In this document: in pieces, positions 36,860-48,700 of the stretch
How the letters are laid out: each line of letters opens with the position of its first letter
How positions within the stretch are numbered: position 1 is the stretch's first letter
Source of the DNA: Cunninghamia lanceolata
Lineage: Eukaryota > Streptophyta > Pinopsida > Cupressales > Cupressaceae
Assembly: GCA_027924645.1 (NCBI GenBank)
Contig: BSBN01000809.1
Coordinates: 49,506,001-49,570,000, forward strand
DNA length: 64,000 nt
Reading direction: 5' to 3'
Notes under the pieces: model-generated
What the model was told of the DNA's origin: nothing
Database searches by the model: none
The model's input: the letters and a program-made list of their open reading frames with translations, nothing else
Made by a program: the position numbers and the translations under genes

Positions 36860-37990
36860 ATGAGTTATAATGAGCCTGATCAAGAATTAGAAGTGCAAGA
36901 AACTCCCAAAATTCCCAGGTATGTAAGACTGAACCACTCTGAAGATCATATCATAGGTGATAAAAGCAAAGGTGTACAAACAAGAAGGAGAATTGCTCAA
37001 GATTCAGATGAGTATTGTCTGATTTCAAAGATTGAACCTAAGACAGTAAATGAAGCTTGCAATGATGAAAACTGGACTAAAGCAATGGAGGAAGAGCTGA
37101 TGCAAATTGAGAAAAATCACACTTGGGATCTTGTTCCCAGACTTAGAAACAAGAATGTGATTGGAACAAAATGGGTCTTCCAAAACAAACTGAATAAAGT
37201 TGATGAAGTAATCAGAAATAAAGCCAGATTGGTCTGCAAGGGTTACTCTCAAATAGAAGGAGTTAATTTTGAACAAACTTTTGCTTTGATGGCAAGAATT
37301 GAAGCAGTCAAATTATTTCTTGCTTTTGCTACCTTCAAGGACTTCAAAGTGTATTAGATGGATGTCAAGTCTGCCTTCCTAAATGGTGACTTGGAAGAAG
37401 AAGTATACATTGAGAAACCGGATGGATTTCAATTATCTGATCATGGTGATATTGTCTGCAAGTTAAAGAAAGCTCTGTATGGACTAAAGCAAGCCCCAAG
37501 AGCCTAGTATGAAAGATTGGATAAGCATCTTTTGAAGATTGGTTTCAACAAAGGTACTGTTGACAGTAATTTGTATTTCAAAATTGATCATGAAAACATC
37601 TTGATTGTTGAAGTGTTTGCTGATGATATCATTTTTGGAGGAAGAGATAGTATGTGTAAAACCTTTGCAAATCAAATGAAAAGTGAATTTGAGATGTCCA
37701 TTCTTGGGGAAATGAATTTCTTCTTGGGTCTACAAATCACTCAAACAAAGAAAGGAATCTTCATTTATCAGACCAAATATGTGAAAGAATTGTTGAAGAA
37801 ATTTGGGATGGAAGACTCAAAACCAATGAATACTCCCATGGCAACCGGATGTAAATTGGGCAAAGATGATGACTCTCCTAAGGCTTATCAGAAAAAGTAC
37901 AGGTCAATGATTGGAGGATTGTTGTATCTCACTCAAACTAGACCTGACATTATGAATACTGTGGGTCTTGTTGCTAGATTTCAAGTTGAT
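36860..37990 (+). pseudogene. Copia reverse transcriptase
   Basis: Visible blocks are W-x-x-[47 protein letters not shown] and E-V-F-A-D-D-I-I-F-G-G at about 37610-37640, with both catalytic aspartates kept. Stops at 37355 (before M-D-V) and 37505 (after P-R-A, where Trp is normal). Confidence 0.95.
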
Positions 37991-38569
37991 CCTAGAGAAT
38001 CTCATGTCATGGCAATCAAGAGGATTTTTAGATATCTAAAAGGAACAGTTGAGTATGGATTGTGGTATCCCAAAGATCATGATTTCTCTCTTCATGCATA
38101 TACAGATGCAGATTAGGTAGGAGATGTGGATGACCGGAAGAGTACCAGTGGTGGAGCATTCTTTTTGGGGAAGAGATTGGTTTCTTGGCTGAGCAAGAAA
38201 CAAGAGGCAATATCTCTGTCCACTGCAGAAGCATAATATATTGCAGCAGCAGGTAGTTGCACTCAAGTTTTGTGGATGAAGCAAATGCTAAGAGACATAA
38301 GAGTGGAGTATGAGGAGCCTATCACAATCTTCTATGATAATTCAAGTGCAATAAATATATCTAAGAATCCGGTGTTGCATTCAAAGACTAAGCATATATC
38401 TATCAAGTTTCACTTTCTGAGAGAGCAAGTGAACAAGAATGAAGTTAGATTGGAGTTTGTGCCTTCCAAGGATCAGATTGCAGATATCTTTACTAAACCT
38501 CTACCTAAGGAATCTTTTGAGTATCTCAGGGAGAAGTTGGGGGTTATTACCCCTCTGGTGATGAACTAA
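37991..38569 (+). pseudogene. Copia RNase H
   Basis: H-A-Y-T-D-A-D is followed by TAG for the expected Trp (38114). S-T-A-E-A is followed by TAA for the expected Glu or Gln (38234). Then Y-D-N-S-S-A-I and the C-terminal H-I-S-I-K-F-H-F-L-R-E and I-A-D-I-F-T-K-P-L motifs. The frame ends at 38569. Confidence 0.94.
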
Positions 38570-38648
38570 GGTGCACTAATGTGCATTAGTCTGGTGGATA
38601 TCACAGTCATATCTTGTGATCCAGATTGATGATGGAGAGCTACTACTC

Positions 38649-38901
38649 AGGGGGAGCAGCTGATATGATTCTGAAATGGTGAAATTGCAAGTATGTTCCC
38701 TTTGCCATTGATGTCAAAGGGGGAGAGAAGACATGTGAAAAACAAGTGTTTGTTGATCAAAGGGGGAGTAGGAAAGGCAGAGAAGACATGTGAATGGTTT
38801 TTGCTGATAGAGGGAGTTGTGACAGTAAGGAGAAGTTCTTGTCTTGATGATCATAACAATTTTTCACATCATATGTTGCCATCAATGATAAAGGGGGAGA
38901 T
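38649..38901 (+). other. Copia polypurine tract plus three upstream PPT-like tracts
   Basis: AAAGGGGGAGAT at 38890-38901 abuts the 3' LTR. Similar tracts lie upstream: AGGGGGAG at 38649, AAAGGGGGAGAG at 38716 and AAAGGGGGAG at 38759. Only the last is positioned to prime plus-strand synthesis at the LTR. Confidence 0.8.
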
Positions 38902-40150
38902 TGTTGCAAGTATGGGCCTAACCGGTGTTGTCATTGATGTCAACATACTCCTATTGCATTAATGATAAGGATTGGATGAGCTATGTGCTGAGGATATTGA
39001 GAAAATTAGTCATATCAAGGACAGAGAAGAACAATGAAGACAGTAAGGTAAAGATCCAAGATAAGATGACTATCAGAGGATGCAGTTCAAAGGGTTTGTA
39101 GATATGTGTCTTAAGGTGATCCAGTAAAGATTTCAGAGGTCCGCATGAAGATCTGAAGAAGTTGTGGCCGCTCAAGTAAAACCGGTCCCGGCAGGTGTTC
39201 AGAGGTGACAGAGTGACATAGACAGGTCCGGTGAGATCTGGAAATACATTATCCTGTTCTATGGAATTGGTGGAGTATTTAGGAAGTCCTTGTGAAGTAT
39301 CAACTCGATTGGTTTGTGGTTTGAAGGTCCGCAAGCATCTATTCCTTTGTGACAGTGATGACAGACTGTGTTCTTAAGGTTCCAAATGAAAGAGAGAAGG
39401 ATCTCAGTAAGAAGATGAAGTGTGGATGTTCTTGGTGATTTAGGCAATCTTGTGGAGGTCTTTGGATCGTGTCCAGTTCGTGTTGGTGGTCCGCATTGGA
39501 GTTGGAGCTCGCAATTGAAGAATAACTTCTGGATGATGGTGTTCTTCCTGAGACTGGCTGACTAGATTAGTTACACATCTTGCGGATGTTCTTGTGGATA
39601 TTTTCTGACTTAGATGATTATTCCTAAGTCAATGTCTTATATATATATGGAGTTGTAAAGTCATTTCAAAGTGTGTCTTGTGGAGATGTGAGTGTGGTAG
39701 CGAGGAAGAGAGCAAAAGGCAGAGCAGAAGTATTGGACTTAAATGGAACTGATTCAAGCATGGTGAAGATGCTATTCTCCAGTTCAAGTATGTGATACTT
39801 ATCATTTTGTAGACAGTGTGTCTCTTGTAGGCAATGAGCCTCTTGTGAGCAGTGTGCTTGGGCAGTGAGCCCTAATTGGCATGTGCCATTTTGTTCTTTC
39901 TATTCTTCTAACACAGAATACAATCTTGGGTTAATCACCCCGTGGTTTTTCCCTTAACCGGGTTTTCCACATCAAAATCTTGGTGTCTTATGTGTTGATG
40001 TGTTTCTACTCTTGATTTAATGCATTATGTTTCCATGATTGATTTATTGATATGCTGCTAAATCACAAAAGGATTTAAGTGTGTAATTGGAAAGAAAGTT
40101 TTTTACAACTGATTCACCCCCCCTCTTAGTTGTTTGTCTTGAATCTAACA
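38902..40150 (+). repeat. Copia 3' LTR
   Basis: 1249 bp from TGTTGCAAG to ATCTAACA, partner of 33119-34368, followed by TSD TGAAC at 40151-40155. Confidence 0.96.
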
Positions 40151-40155
40151 TGAAC
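40151..40155. repeat. Copia target-site duplication TGAAC (right)
   Basis: Matches 33114-33118. The host LTR sequence resumes here (TTCTTGAATACC). Confidence 0.95.
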
Positions 40156-42986
40156 TTCTTGAATACCAATTGTGACTATAGACTCTTGACAAAGTCTCTC
40201 TAGTTCATTTCCTCTGAGGATGATGCTTCATGACTGCAACTATGTAGGTCTGTAACTATCTTTTGATATTTCTGATGCTAATGATAGTCTTTTTATTGTG
40301 TTTGACAATCTTGCACTTCTATCTATAGGGTTAGGGTTCCATTGTGTTCTAACTTCCTAAATCTTATCCATCATGATGGACCTGTATCCTCAGATGACTT
40401 CACTCCTGGAAGATTCTGAAAAGCTTGATGATCTTTAAAAAATTGGTGATCTCTTGAAACATTCCTGACTCATAATGATTTGATAGTGATCATACTTTTA
40501 AAGGGACAAATTTAGTTCAATACCATGTTAGATTTATCATCTAATCCCAGAACACCATGTCAGCTAACATTTGATAGTTTGTGGGACTTTACACTCTTTA
40601 TTGATGGTTGTCCCTAGATTTGGACTTCTGACTGCTGCTCTGGTCCCTTAGATATGACTGTTGCACAGTTGTTTTGGACTATTTACTGACTGTCCATGAC
40701 AATATAAACCTTTTGACAGTCTCTAGGACTATCCCAAACTGCATGACTACTTGGTGGTCTAACAAATATATTCATTTTTTAGGACCCAAAATCCTCTAGT
40801 CTATGGTTACTATTCTTCTATATCAGCTGAGGGACCTTTCACTATCTTGAAACAAGACTAAGGTTTCTAATCTTCCTATATGCAGACCTCAGATCCTTTT
40901 GATCTCTATCATACTTTTTCCTCTCCATGTTTCTTTTCTATCTTTGCATGCTAAACCCTTCAATATTTAGCTTTGTGATGATTGTTTATTACTGATTGTC
41001 CATTATTTCTTAACAGTCATGTTGTCCTCTTGATTGTTCTTCCTTATCATTTCTGCTCTCTTTGTGTATATCCCTACAGAACAAGATATCTCTTTCTGTT
41101 TCAAATATTAGAGAGGATCTTCACTATTCCTTTGTCATATTTTGATGTTCCCCTTTCATTGTGTAGGAGAGCCTATCATCTCTTGAAGGTAAGGGTATCC
41201 CAATATTTGCTATATCTTATTCTATGATGACTCTGCTATTGTAATCATGTTGCTTCATGTATGCACTGCTACCTTATCTTTACCTAACCTTCCATGGTTT
41301 TGAGTACTCCTTTCATTTGGTACTGAGGCTCTTTGCTCATTAGAATGAAAGTGATGAAAGTTACTTTACAAGGTGTTAGTAAGACTTCCTCAAGCATGCA
41401 CATGTTTTAGTCTTTTTAAGCTCTTCAATGGCTTCCATTCCTTACATAGATCACTGTGTAGGTAAGCTTCCTTTACCCATCTGTCAGAGTTTCCCATACC
41501 TTTATCAGTCCAGAATGATTGTCTTGCTCATTATGCATGCTCTTTTGATGACTATTTCACACTCCATGTATTGACTGTCATTGAGATTTGATGGCTTTCT
41601 ATGACATATCTGTCTCTTTCTCTTGTACTCATTATGAACAGGCTGATATCTCCTTCTAGTCCTGCCACAGTCTTGACATACATGTTGTTGTACCTTGTTG
41701 ATCAACCCACCATCCCTTCCTTTCTTGACCTCTATGACAGCTTTTGTCTATCAACTCTTGACTGATTTGCAAGTACCCGTACCTGCATAGTCAACAAACA
41801 AGTTAGGAAAACAAAAGAGGCTAGGAGCCTCTCCTTTGATGGTGATATGATTTCCTTTTTTTGGTTCCTTTTGGTAGCTGTATATCTGCATCTGAGGACT
41901 ATTTATCTTTTTCTCTTTCTGATTAGGTGTTTTATGAAAGGTAGCAAGTACATTTTGATATTATTGCATATAGAAGTGGAAAAGAATCCTAAGCTCTAAC
42001 ATTCCTCCTCATTCTCTCTTGTAGGTCCCTTGGAGATATGAATGAGGAAAATTGAAGATGATGCTGCTAGCAGTGGGATTCGTCATTCAGGCAATGACAG
42101 ATCCCTTCTCCCTTTTAATATACTTACTTTTTGCTTTAGATGTACTTGTTTTCTTTCATTGCATCTTGTACAGTTCATCCCATGGCTTGTGTGGGAGCAT
42201 ATAAACATTTTCTCCTTATGAATATGAACAACTATTTTATGCAATGTTTTTGTATATTGCTTCTCCTTTGTGAATCAATTGCATAAAGATAAACTAAAAA
42301 TGATTGCATGATACAGATGTTCATACTCATGAATAGATTTAGCAAAATTTGTGTACCTTTTTATTATTTGACAATGTATCAACTGTAGTGAATGAATAAT
42401 GAAAACAATCAGCAATTCATAGATTAGCTTTCCCTCCTCCTGCCAGTGTTAGGATATCTCCTACTCTATTGGGGTGTCATTGCCATCCTTATTTGACTCA
42501 TGTATCAGTTCTTACTAAGATGCTACATGATTCTAGTAATGGTGATCACCAAAATGGCCCTCCACCAAGGCAGTAGACCTTCTAGGGCTGACTGAGAATC
42601 TTCAACTTTTTTTCACTTTTCCCCTTGAACTTATCTGCTTCTTCAATGTAGCAAATCTTAGTGTTGTTCCATCCTGACCTGATTGGGCTGAAAAGCACAA
42701 TTAGGTAGCATTTTTAGTGACCTCTATGCTAGTTTTACCTGTTAAAACTCTCCTGACTTGCTGCCTATTATATCCATTGGGCAATAGAGTCTTTCCTTAG
42801 CCTTTACAACTCAAAAAATTTATTGAAACCTAGCTACTAGAAAAAAGAACAGCAACAAAACTAAACTGAAAACAAAACAAAACTGGCTCTAAACAGGGCC
42901 AGCTAACTGTGCAGTAGCACTTCTTGGAAAACAAAAACTAAACTGAAATGGCCTACCTACCTAAACTAAACAAATGAACAGGCTCT

Positions 42987-43316
42987 CTAAATGAAACTAT
43001 TAATTGGTTTTGCAAAGTAGATGCCTTTCTTGATCAGCTGAGAGTGTTTTCCATGCTTGTAAGTAGCCAACAAGTGGTGTGGAAAGGGTGTGTATTCAAA
43101 GAACCTATGTAATACCTCTTCAAGAAAGAGAACAAAAACACATACCCACTTGTTTTGACTAAAAATATAGTTGTTCTGAGGTGGAGAAGTGAGTTGGCTC
43201 TCCTCTTCCTGCTGCTCATCTTCATGCTTTGCAACAAGCATGATGGGTAATGGCCTCTCCTTGTTACTTTCCAACTTGATTTGATGTTGAATAGGACATC
43301 CTCTTGACAAAGCCAT
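42987..43316 (-). CDS. 109-codon ORF of unknown function in large element
   Basis: An unbroken minus-strand frame starting M-A-L-S-R-G-C-P, downstream of the main ORF and near the 3' LTR. It has an acidic Glu/Gln-rich middle (E-D-E-Q-Q-E-E-E) and an aromatic, His-rich second half (F-F-E-Y-T-P-F-P-H-H-L-L). No signal peptide or known motif. Being intact in an otherwise decayed element, it may be chance or a second small gene of the element. I do not recognise it. Confidence 0.3.
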   Translation of the reverse strand: MALSRGCPIQHQIKLESNKERPLPIMLVAKHEDEQQEEESQLTSPPQNNYIFSQNKWVCVFVLFLEEVLHRFFEYTPFPHHLLATYKHGKHSQLIKKGIYFAKPINSFI

Positions 43317-43596
43317 GCTTAAATAATTTGTGTTGGTTTTGTATTTTGTTGTTCTATCACCCTAAATCTGAAATATGTATTGATTAGGGGGGTCTGAAAA
43401 CTTACCCAAATTGGAATTGTCTAACTCCTACTCCTCTTCCTGAGTGAATGAGGCTGATGCACTCTTTCTTGTATAATTAGGACACTCTTTCAAAACTACC
43501 TTTTGACAGTCCATTATTTGAGACAAAATGTGTCTTCTATCAGGAGTTGCTCCTGAATGTTCATGCAACTAGCAGCAACCTTGAATCCCTTTTGAC

Positions 43597-45492
43597 ATTT
43601 GGCCTCTCTTTCCAAAGGCTCTAGCTACATATTTTCTTGTTCTTTCTCAAACTGATTAGCTTCATTTTGTTCAAATGCAAAAGGAACAAGTTTAGAAACC
43701 TATTTTACCTCGCTATCCTCACCTTCTACTAACTTGGGGTCCTAATCATCACAAGAATTCAGCAAAGTGACAAGCTCTCTACAAGCTAAATAGTTGGGAT
43801 CTTGACAATCAAACGTAGAGTTGACTTGAAAAGGCTGAGCTTCTTTAATTAGTTCACATGACTGCTCTTCAAAGCAAGCTATCTTCAAGTCATCCATGTT
43901 AGTCTCTTCATTGCAGTACAAAGGGAGTTCTGAAAACAAATCAGATGTTTCACAATCATGGAGAACTTGACTTTCTTTGCAAATGGGACTCTCTTCTTTT
44001 ACTAACAGACTTTCTAGCTCTTCCTCATCACTGTGCCAACTGGATACCTCAAGATGGTTGTCAATATTCTGCTGTTCAAACTGATCTTGGTCAATATGAG
44101 TGGGTAGATTTGGATTTTCCTTTTGCATTGGAGTGGGATTTTTTCAAGGTCAGGCATCCTAAAGTCTAGATGCTTTGTCCACCAAGGCTGCCATGGTTGT
44201 TCAATACTTTGATGACTATGTTCAAGCTCTTCTATATGGATTGAGGCTTCATCTTCATTCTTTTCTTCATGAACCTGCAACACATCATGTTTTATAATGT
44301 CTTCTTGCTGCTCCAAATCAGCTGGTAAGGTGAGCATTTGCATGCTCTCTTCATCATTGTCAACAAAACTAGGTAGTTGATCAAGCAAAGAAACTGAATC
44401 TTCCTCTTTATTTGGTTTCTTCTCCATTGCAACTTGTACAATTTGTCTTTGCAACTGAAGATTTTCTCCTTGTAGCCTTTGCATGTTGTTTTCATTCCTC
44501 TTGTGAACAACATTAGAAAAATTATGAAATGAATCAAAATGTAAAGGATTCAGTGTTGAACATGGACCAACCTCTTCTACACATGCATGAGGAAGAGTGG
44601 GCTTTTGTATGGGCTGCTCTTGACATATGATAGACTAATTTTATACTTTTAATGACTCTTGCAAAGGACTTGAACCTCTAAAACGTGGAATCTTAACATG
44701 AGGAGACTTACTTGCTGATTCAGAAAACTTTTCCTCATTGAAACCTGGGATTTTGAACCCTGATACCTCCTCTTTTAGGGGTTGATCCATGGCTATAAGA
44801 GGGGTTTGTATGAAGATAGTAATATAAGAACCTAATTGGGCCTCTAGCCTTTGTGTACGGATAAGTAATTGCTTGATTTGCTCTTCCTTAGTTGCAACCT
44901 GTCTAGCAAAACATTACTCTTCATAATTCTTTTGTGCCTCCACCTCTTGCTCATAGAGATAGGATTCATAAGACTGTTGCTCCTGCTGCATATTGTACTC
45001 TTGTTCTCTTCCAATTTCTGATATCTGCCTTTGAAAATCTAGCAGTATACTCTTGATGGTACCCAAGTCAATGTCGAAATTGTTAGCACTTTGAGGTTGA
45101 CTAGGGAAATTAGAGGGTTGGTTTAAACCAAGATCAGTTCCATAAGGTTGAGTATGGGTGTAAACAAGCTTGTGAGGATGAAAATAGCCTTCCTGGGGTT
45201 GATTATAGGCATGGTTAAGCTACCAAGAACATTGAACAGGGGTGGGTGGGAGGTAAGTATGTTGAGCATGCTAATATCCTACTGTTACATGTTTGTTTGG
45301 GATGAAACTAGTAGTGTTTTCAGTCTGATATGCCTGGTATAAAGGCATAGAAATTGCATTTTGGCAAAATGAAGGGATAGGAACACATTCCCTATGGTAG
45401 TTTTCCATGTTAGGATATTGAAATGAGTTGGAATGCATGAAAATTTCTTTTTGAAACAAGGAAAAGCATGCCTGACTCAAAAATTTATACAC
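43597..45492 (-). pseudogene. Large-element ORF, unknown coiled-coil/acidic protein
   Basis: One minus-strand frame runs from Met at 45492 to about 44145, then continues one frame over to about 43600. The shift lies at a T6 run (44139-44144) and is explained by one slipped base. About six in-frame stops occur, mostly TAG where CAG could be the parent. The N-terminal part is Pro/Gln/Tyr/His-rich. The middle has a Gln/Glu coiled coil (I-G-R-E-Q-E-Y-N-M-Q-Q-E-Q-Q; E-E-Q-I-K-Q-L-L-I-R-T-Q-R-L-E). A motif K-I-P-G-F-N-E-E-K-F follows, then a second helix (Q-R-L-Q-G-E-N-L-Q-L-Q-R-Q) and a strongly acidic C-terminal third. No zinc knuckle and no enzyme motif. A diverged gag is possible. Confidence 0.6.
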
Positions 45493-45725
45493 ATACCAGC
45501 AGAGTCACCAGGGGATTGGAAAGATTCCATGAGAGAAAGAACCAAGAATATCACCTAAATCTTGATCCTTGATAATCTTTGAGCATCTGGACTGTTGAAA
45601 TCAGTAGGTTTGAACCTGTAGAGTTGCCAGGTGTGTGAGATATTACCTCCAAAGGTTAATACTGCTGATATACACACTGAATATCAACAATGGATGATAA
45701 CTTATGGACTTTAATAGTCTGATCT

Positions 45726-45743
45726 GTCCCACTGGATGTGCCA
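45726..45743 (-). other. Large-element primer-binding site
   Basis: The minus strand reads TGGCACATCCAGTGGGAC five bases inside the 5' LTR. The TGGC start and GGGA end are typical of plant retrotransposon primer sites for tRNAs other than initiator Met. I cannot name the tRNA without a search. Confidence 0.65.
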
Positions 45744-45748
45744 AAAAT

Positions 45749-48700
45749 TGTTGTCACAAAGGATTGCACCATGTCAAGCAATAAGCTTAACAATCCCATG
45801 ACACATTGGATCACTCTCAGACTGTGGGTTGTCTATGATGAGAGTGAATCTCTAGAAGAGTTGAATCCCTTTAAATGCCCCTTAGATCTTATATACTTTC
45901 AAGGAAAAGAGATAGAAGGATGATTAATAAAACTAAAATTTATCCTGAGGGGTGATGCACCAATGATTGAATTCTAACCTACAACTTGATTCACAACTAT
46001 TTCTCAATACATCTGCTCATACAACTTAGATTAAACAATCTTATCACATAAATATTTCATAGAAAGACATGAAATCACTTGTACAATCTGTAACCTGTGG
46101 TAAAATTTGCACCTTTGTATACTTGCATTCAATGAATGAGACAGAAAAATTAAAGGTTTTGATTTAAAACACAATAAATCTTTATCAAATCATTCAAAAG
46201 AGAATAAGACACCTGAATCTGGGAAGAAAAACACCTGATTTTATTGAAAAATGGAAGGAATACCTCTACAATAACTGTAAATTATGCTGAAAATAAAGTT
46301 GCTAAAGTATAAAATCTATAAAAGCTGAGTTAGTATACTAAAAATCTATCTTTGCAATGTGCAAAGGCAAGAGAAAAAGCAAGAACTGAGAAAAACACAC
46401 AAGCTTTTTTCCCTATAATACAAAAATCTCTCCCAAAAAAGCAAAGCGAAGTGATCTCCTGTGTAACTGGACTCCAAATGATGCATGAATAGGCTAGAAA
46501 AGTAAACTCCTAGTTGTTGGGGGAGCAAGAGGAAAAAGACTAAAAAATAGGGCCCATAACTGCTCCAAAATGAGCTATTCTAGCTCAGAACTCATCTCAA
46601 GGTGTTTGACCAAACGGAATGCCAAAAATAGATCAGTTACCCAAAGTAAAAAATAGAAGTAGAATCTCCTCCTACATGAGTTTCCAACTCCAGTTTGTCT
46701 AGACTTCACTCCCTTGCATGATTTGAGGGAAAAAATATATTATTTTGACAAATATTAAGGGTAATCCATGTGCATGCTTTACCTTAATAAGTGTTTTATA
46801 ATTATCTCCTTGGTTTTATGAAACAAATATTAAGGTAATTTATAAACTATTACCCTTAATAAGTGCTTAAATACAATATATTTTTCCTTCTTCTCATGCA
46901 AAAGAAAAGAGCAGTTACATCATTACTACATTTCATATCTACCCCTTACAAAAAGCTCACAAGGCTGTAATGATTCCCTCTCACCTTTGACTTATAAAAA
47001 ATACTCTCAAACCTATCTCAAATTGACTTAAGTCAATAGTAAATCCTAAAAGATCGTCATCTCAAACCTTTGTCATGATTCCTCTTTTGTTTGATTTAAG
47101 GTTTTAAAAAAAACAAATAAAGGTCACAAAAAACCCTTATGTCTCCCAATCCCTCTCACATGTTCATGATGTGCCTTACCCTCAACACTTAGAAAAGTGT
47201 TTGACCATGAGGCATATTTGCTTTATGATGATTTATTTTTAAACTAAGTCAAAAAATGACTTAGTAAAATCCCATAGGCTAGGGCTTCATTGTAAACAAA
47301 ATACCTTTCAAACCCTAAAAGAACTATTTCATTCTTATCACTCTTCAAGATTTGATGCTCTGCACCACCATGAGTGTTTGAAGGCTCTGGTTGAAGGTTT
47401 CTGCCAACTGAATGGTCCTCTTGCAACCTCTTTTGGTAAGCAAGACTCAACTGCTACTTTCATTTTGCATATGCCCCTGTAGCATGTCACTGATGTTTCA
47501 GAAGGAAGAAATGAAAGTAAGGCTAAGTTCTTCTTTTCCTTTGCTAGGGTTTTATGAAAGTTGCTCTTTGAAAACTATGGAAAGAAACTTTCAAAAGATT
47601 TACTTTTGACAAATTTACTTCTCAAGCTTCCTTTGTAGTTGTATCTTTCATATGATAAGTTCATCATTTTGTTGACTGCTCTGTAAATCTAGCACTATGA
47701 AAGACAGGGGCCTTCGCTTTCGTTCTAAGCCCCTTGCTAGGGTTTCCTCCTTGCTCATGGAGAGAGCTACTGCTATTTCAATCTGTGTATGGTATTTGTA
47801 GCTCTTGTTTTGTGACTGATTTTGTCTCTACACCTTTGCTACAGTCCTTGTATCTCCTATAGTAGTAGAAGGTTATTTGCTTTCATTATCTCTAGTTGTT
47901 CTTTGCATTTCTATGAAACTGTGCATCAAAACCATTAAGGGTTTCTCTCTGTTTGGTTTTTATGTTCTTACTTTGGATACTCTCTGATGAACACAGGATA
48001 AGATTTAGGCAAGCTCCTCTTATGGTGCTAAAAATCCTGTTGGAAATCTTGAATAATGATCTTCTTACACCATGTATAGTACACACTACTATTCTTCATG
48101 CACTTTCTTCTATAGGGTTAGGGCTCCATTGTGTTTTTGTCATGACTGATCCATGAAAAGTCTGTTAAGCTTTAAAATGAGATATTCTTGGCAAATAAGA
48201 AGACCTTCTGCAAGTTCTTTTGTCGAGTATACATTCTGCATCTTTTGATCACTATCATGTGTTGTGACAGTCTTCATGGTCTCCTTTTGTTGTGCCTTGC
48301 TGCTCCTTTAAAGGTTAAACTAGAATAAGACTTCCTTTTATGACTGTCTTGACTAGTCCTCTATCTTTGTTAGCTCTTGGCATCAGTGACAAAGTGGCTC
48401 TGCCTTCTGAGTAATGGGATCTCTTCTTTTATCAACACTACACTGCTCACTTTGTCCTTAGGATTGGAACTCCTTGGACTTTATTTTCCTTCTAGTCATG
48501 CCACAATTGAGAACTCTTCTTATTACTTCTCATACTTCTGATATGTGAACTTCTTGAATACCAATTGTGACTATAGACTCTTGACAAAGTCTCTCTAGTT
48601 CATTTCCTCTAAGGATGATGCTTCATGACTGCAACTATGTAGGTCTGTAACTATCTTTTGATATTTCTAATGCTAATGATAGTATTTTTACTGTGTTTGG

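Larger units (their letters stand above)
34408..38569 (+). pseudogene. Copia gag-pol polyprotein, one frame with 13 stops
   Basis: A single frame runs from about 34408 to a final TAA at 38567, with no frameshift that I can find. In-frame stops start at 34514, 34883, 35336, 35714, 36179, 36485, 36491, 36779, 36824, 37355, 37505, 38114 and 38234. Domains in order: gag with zinc knuckle C-F-N-C-x4-H-x4-C; protease D-S-G-C; integrase with H-H-C-C zinc site and D,D,E residues; RT with F-A-D-D; RNase H with T-D-A-D and Y-D-N-S. Several stops replace a Gln, Arg or Trp expected by family, which needs only C-to-T or G-to-A. The gag and RT style resembles Tork-like copia, not certain. Confidence 0.95.
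33119..40150 (+). mobile_element. Ty1/copia retrotransposon, complete, nested
   Basis: A 7032-bp element with LTRs 33119-34368 and 38902-40150, TSD TGAAC, tRNA-iMet primer site, polypurine tract and a single gag-pol frame in copia order (gag, protease, integrase, RT, RNase H). It lies inside the left large LTR, opposite in orientation to it. By eye, about 8 differences occur in the first 150 aligned LTR bases, fewer than for the chromovirus. Confidence 0.97.
30313..42710 (-). repeat. Large element 3' LTR, split by copia insertion
   Basis: The pieces 30313-33118 and 40156-42710 align end to end with 45749-51112. The left end TCTTATCA is worn relative to TGTTGTCA on the partner. The right end is TTAGGTAGCA. 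The interruption is exactly at TGAAC. Confidence 0.92.
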
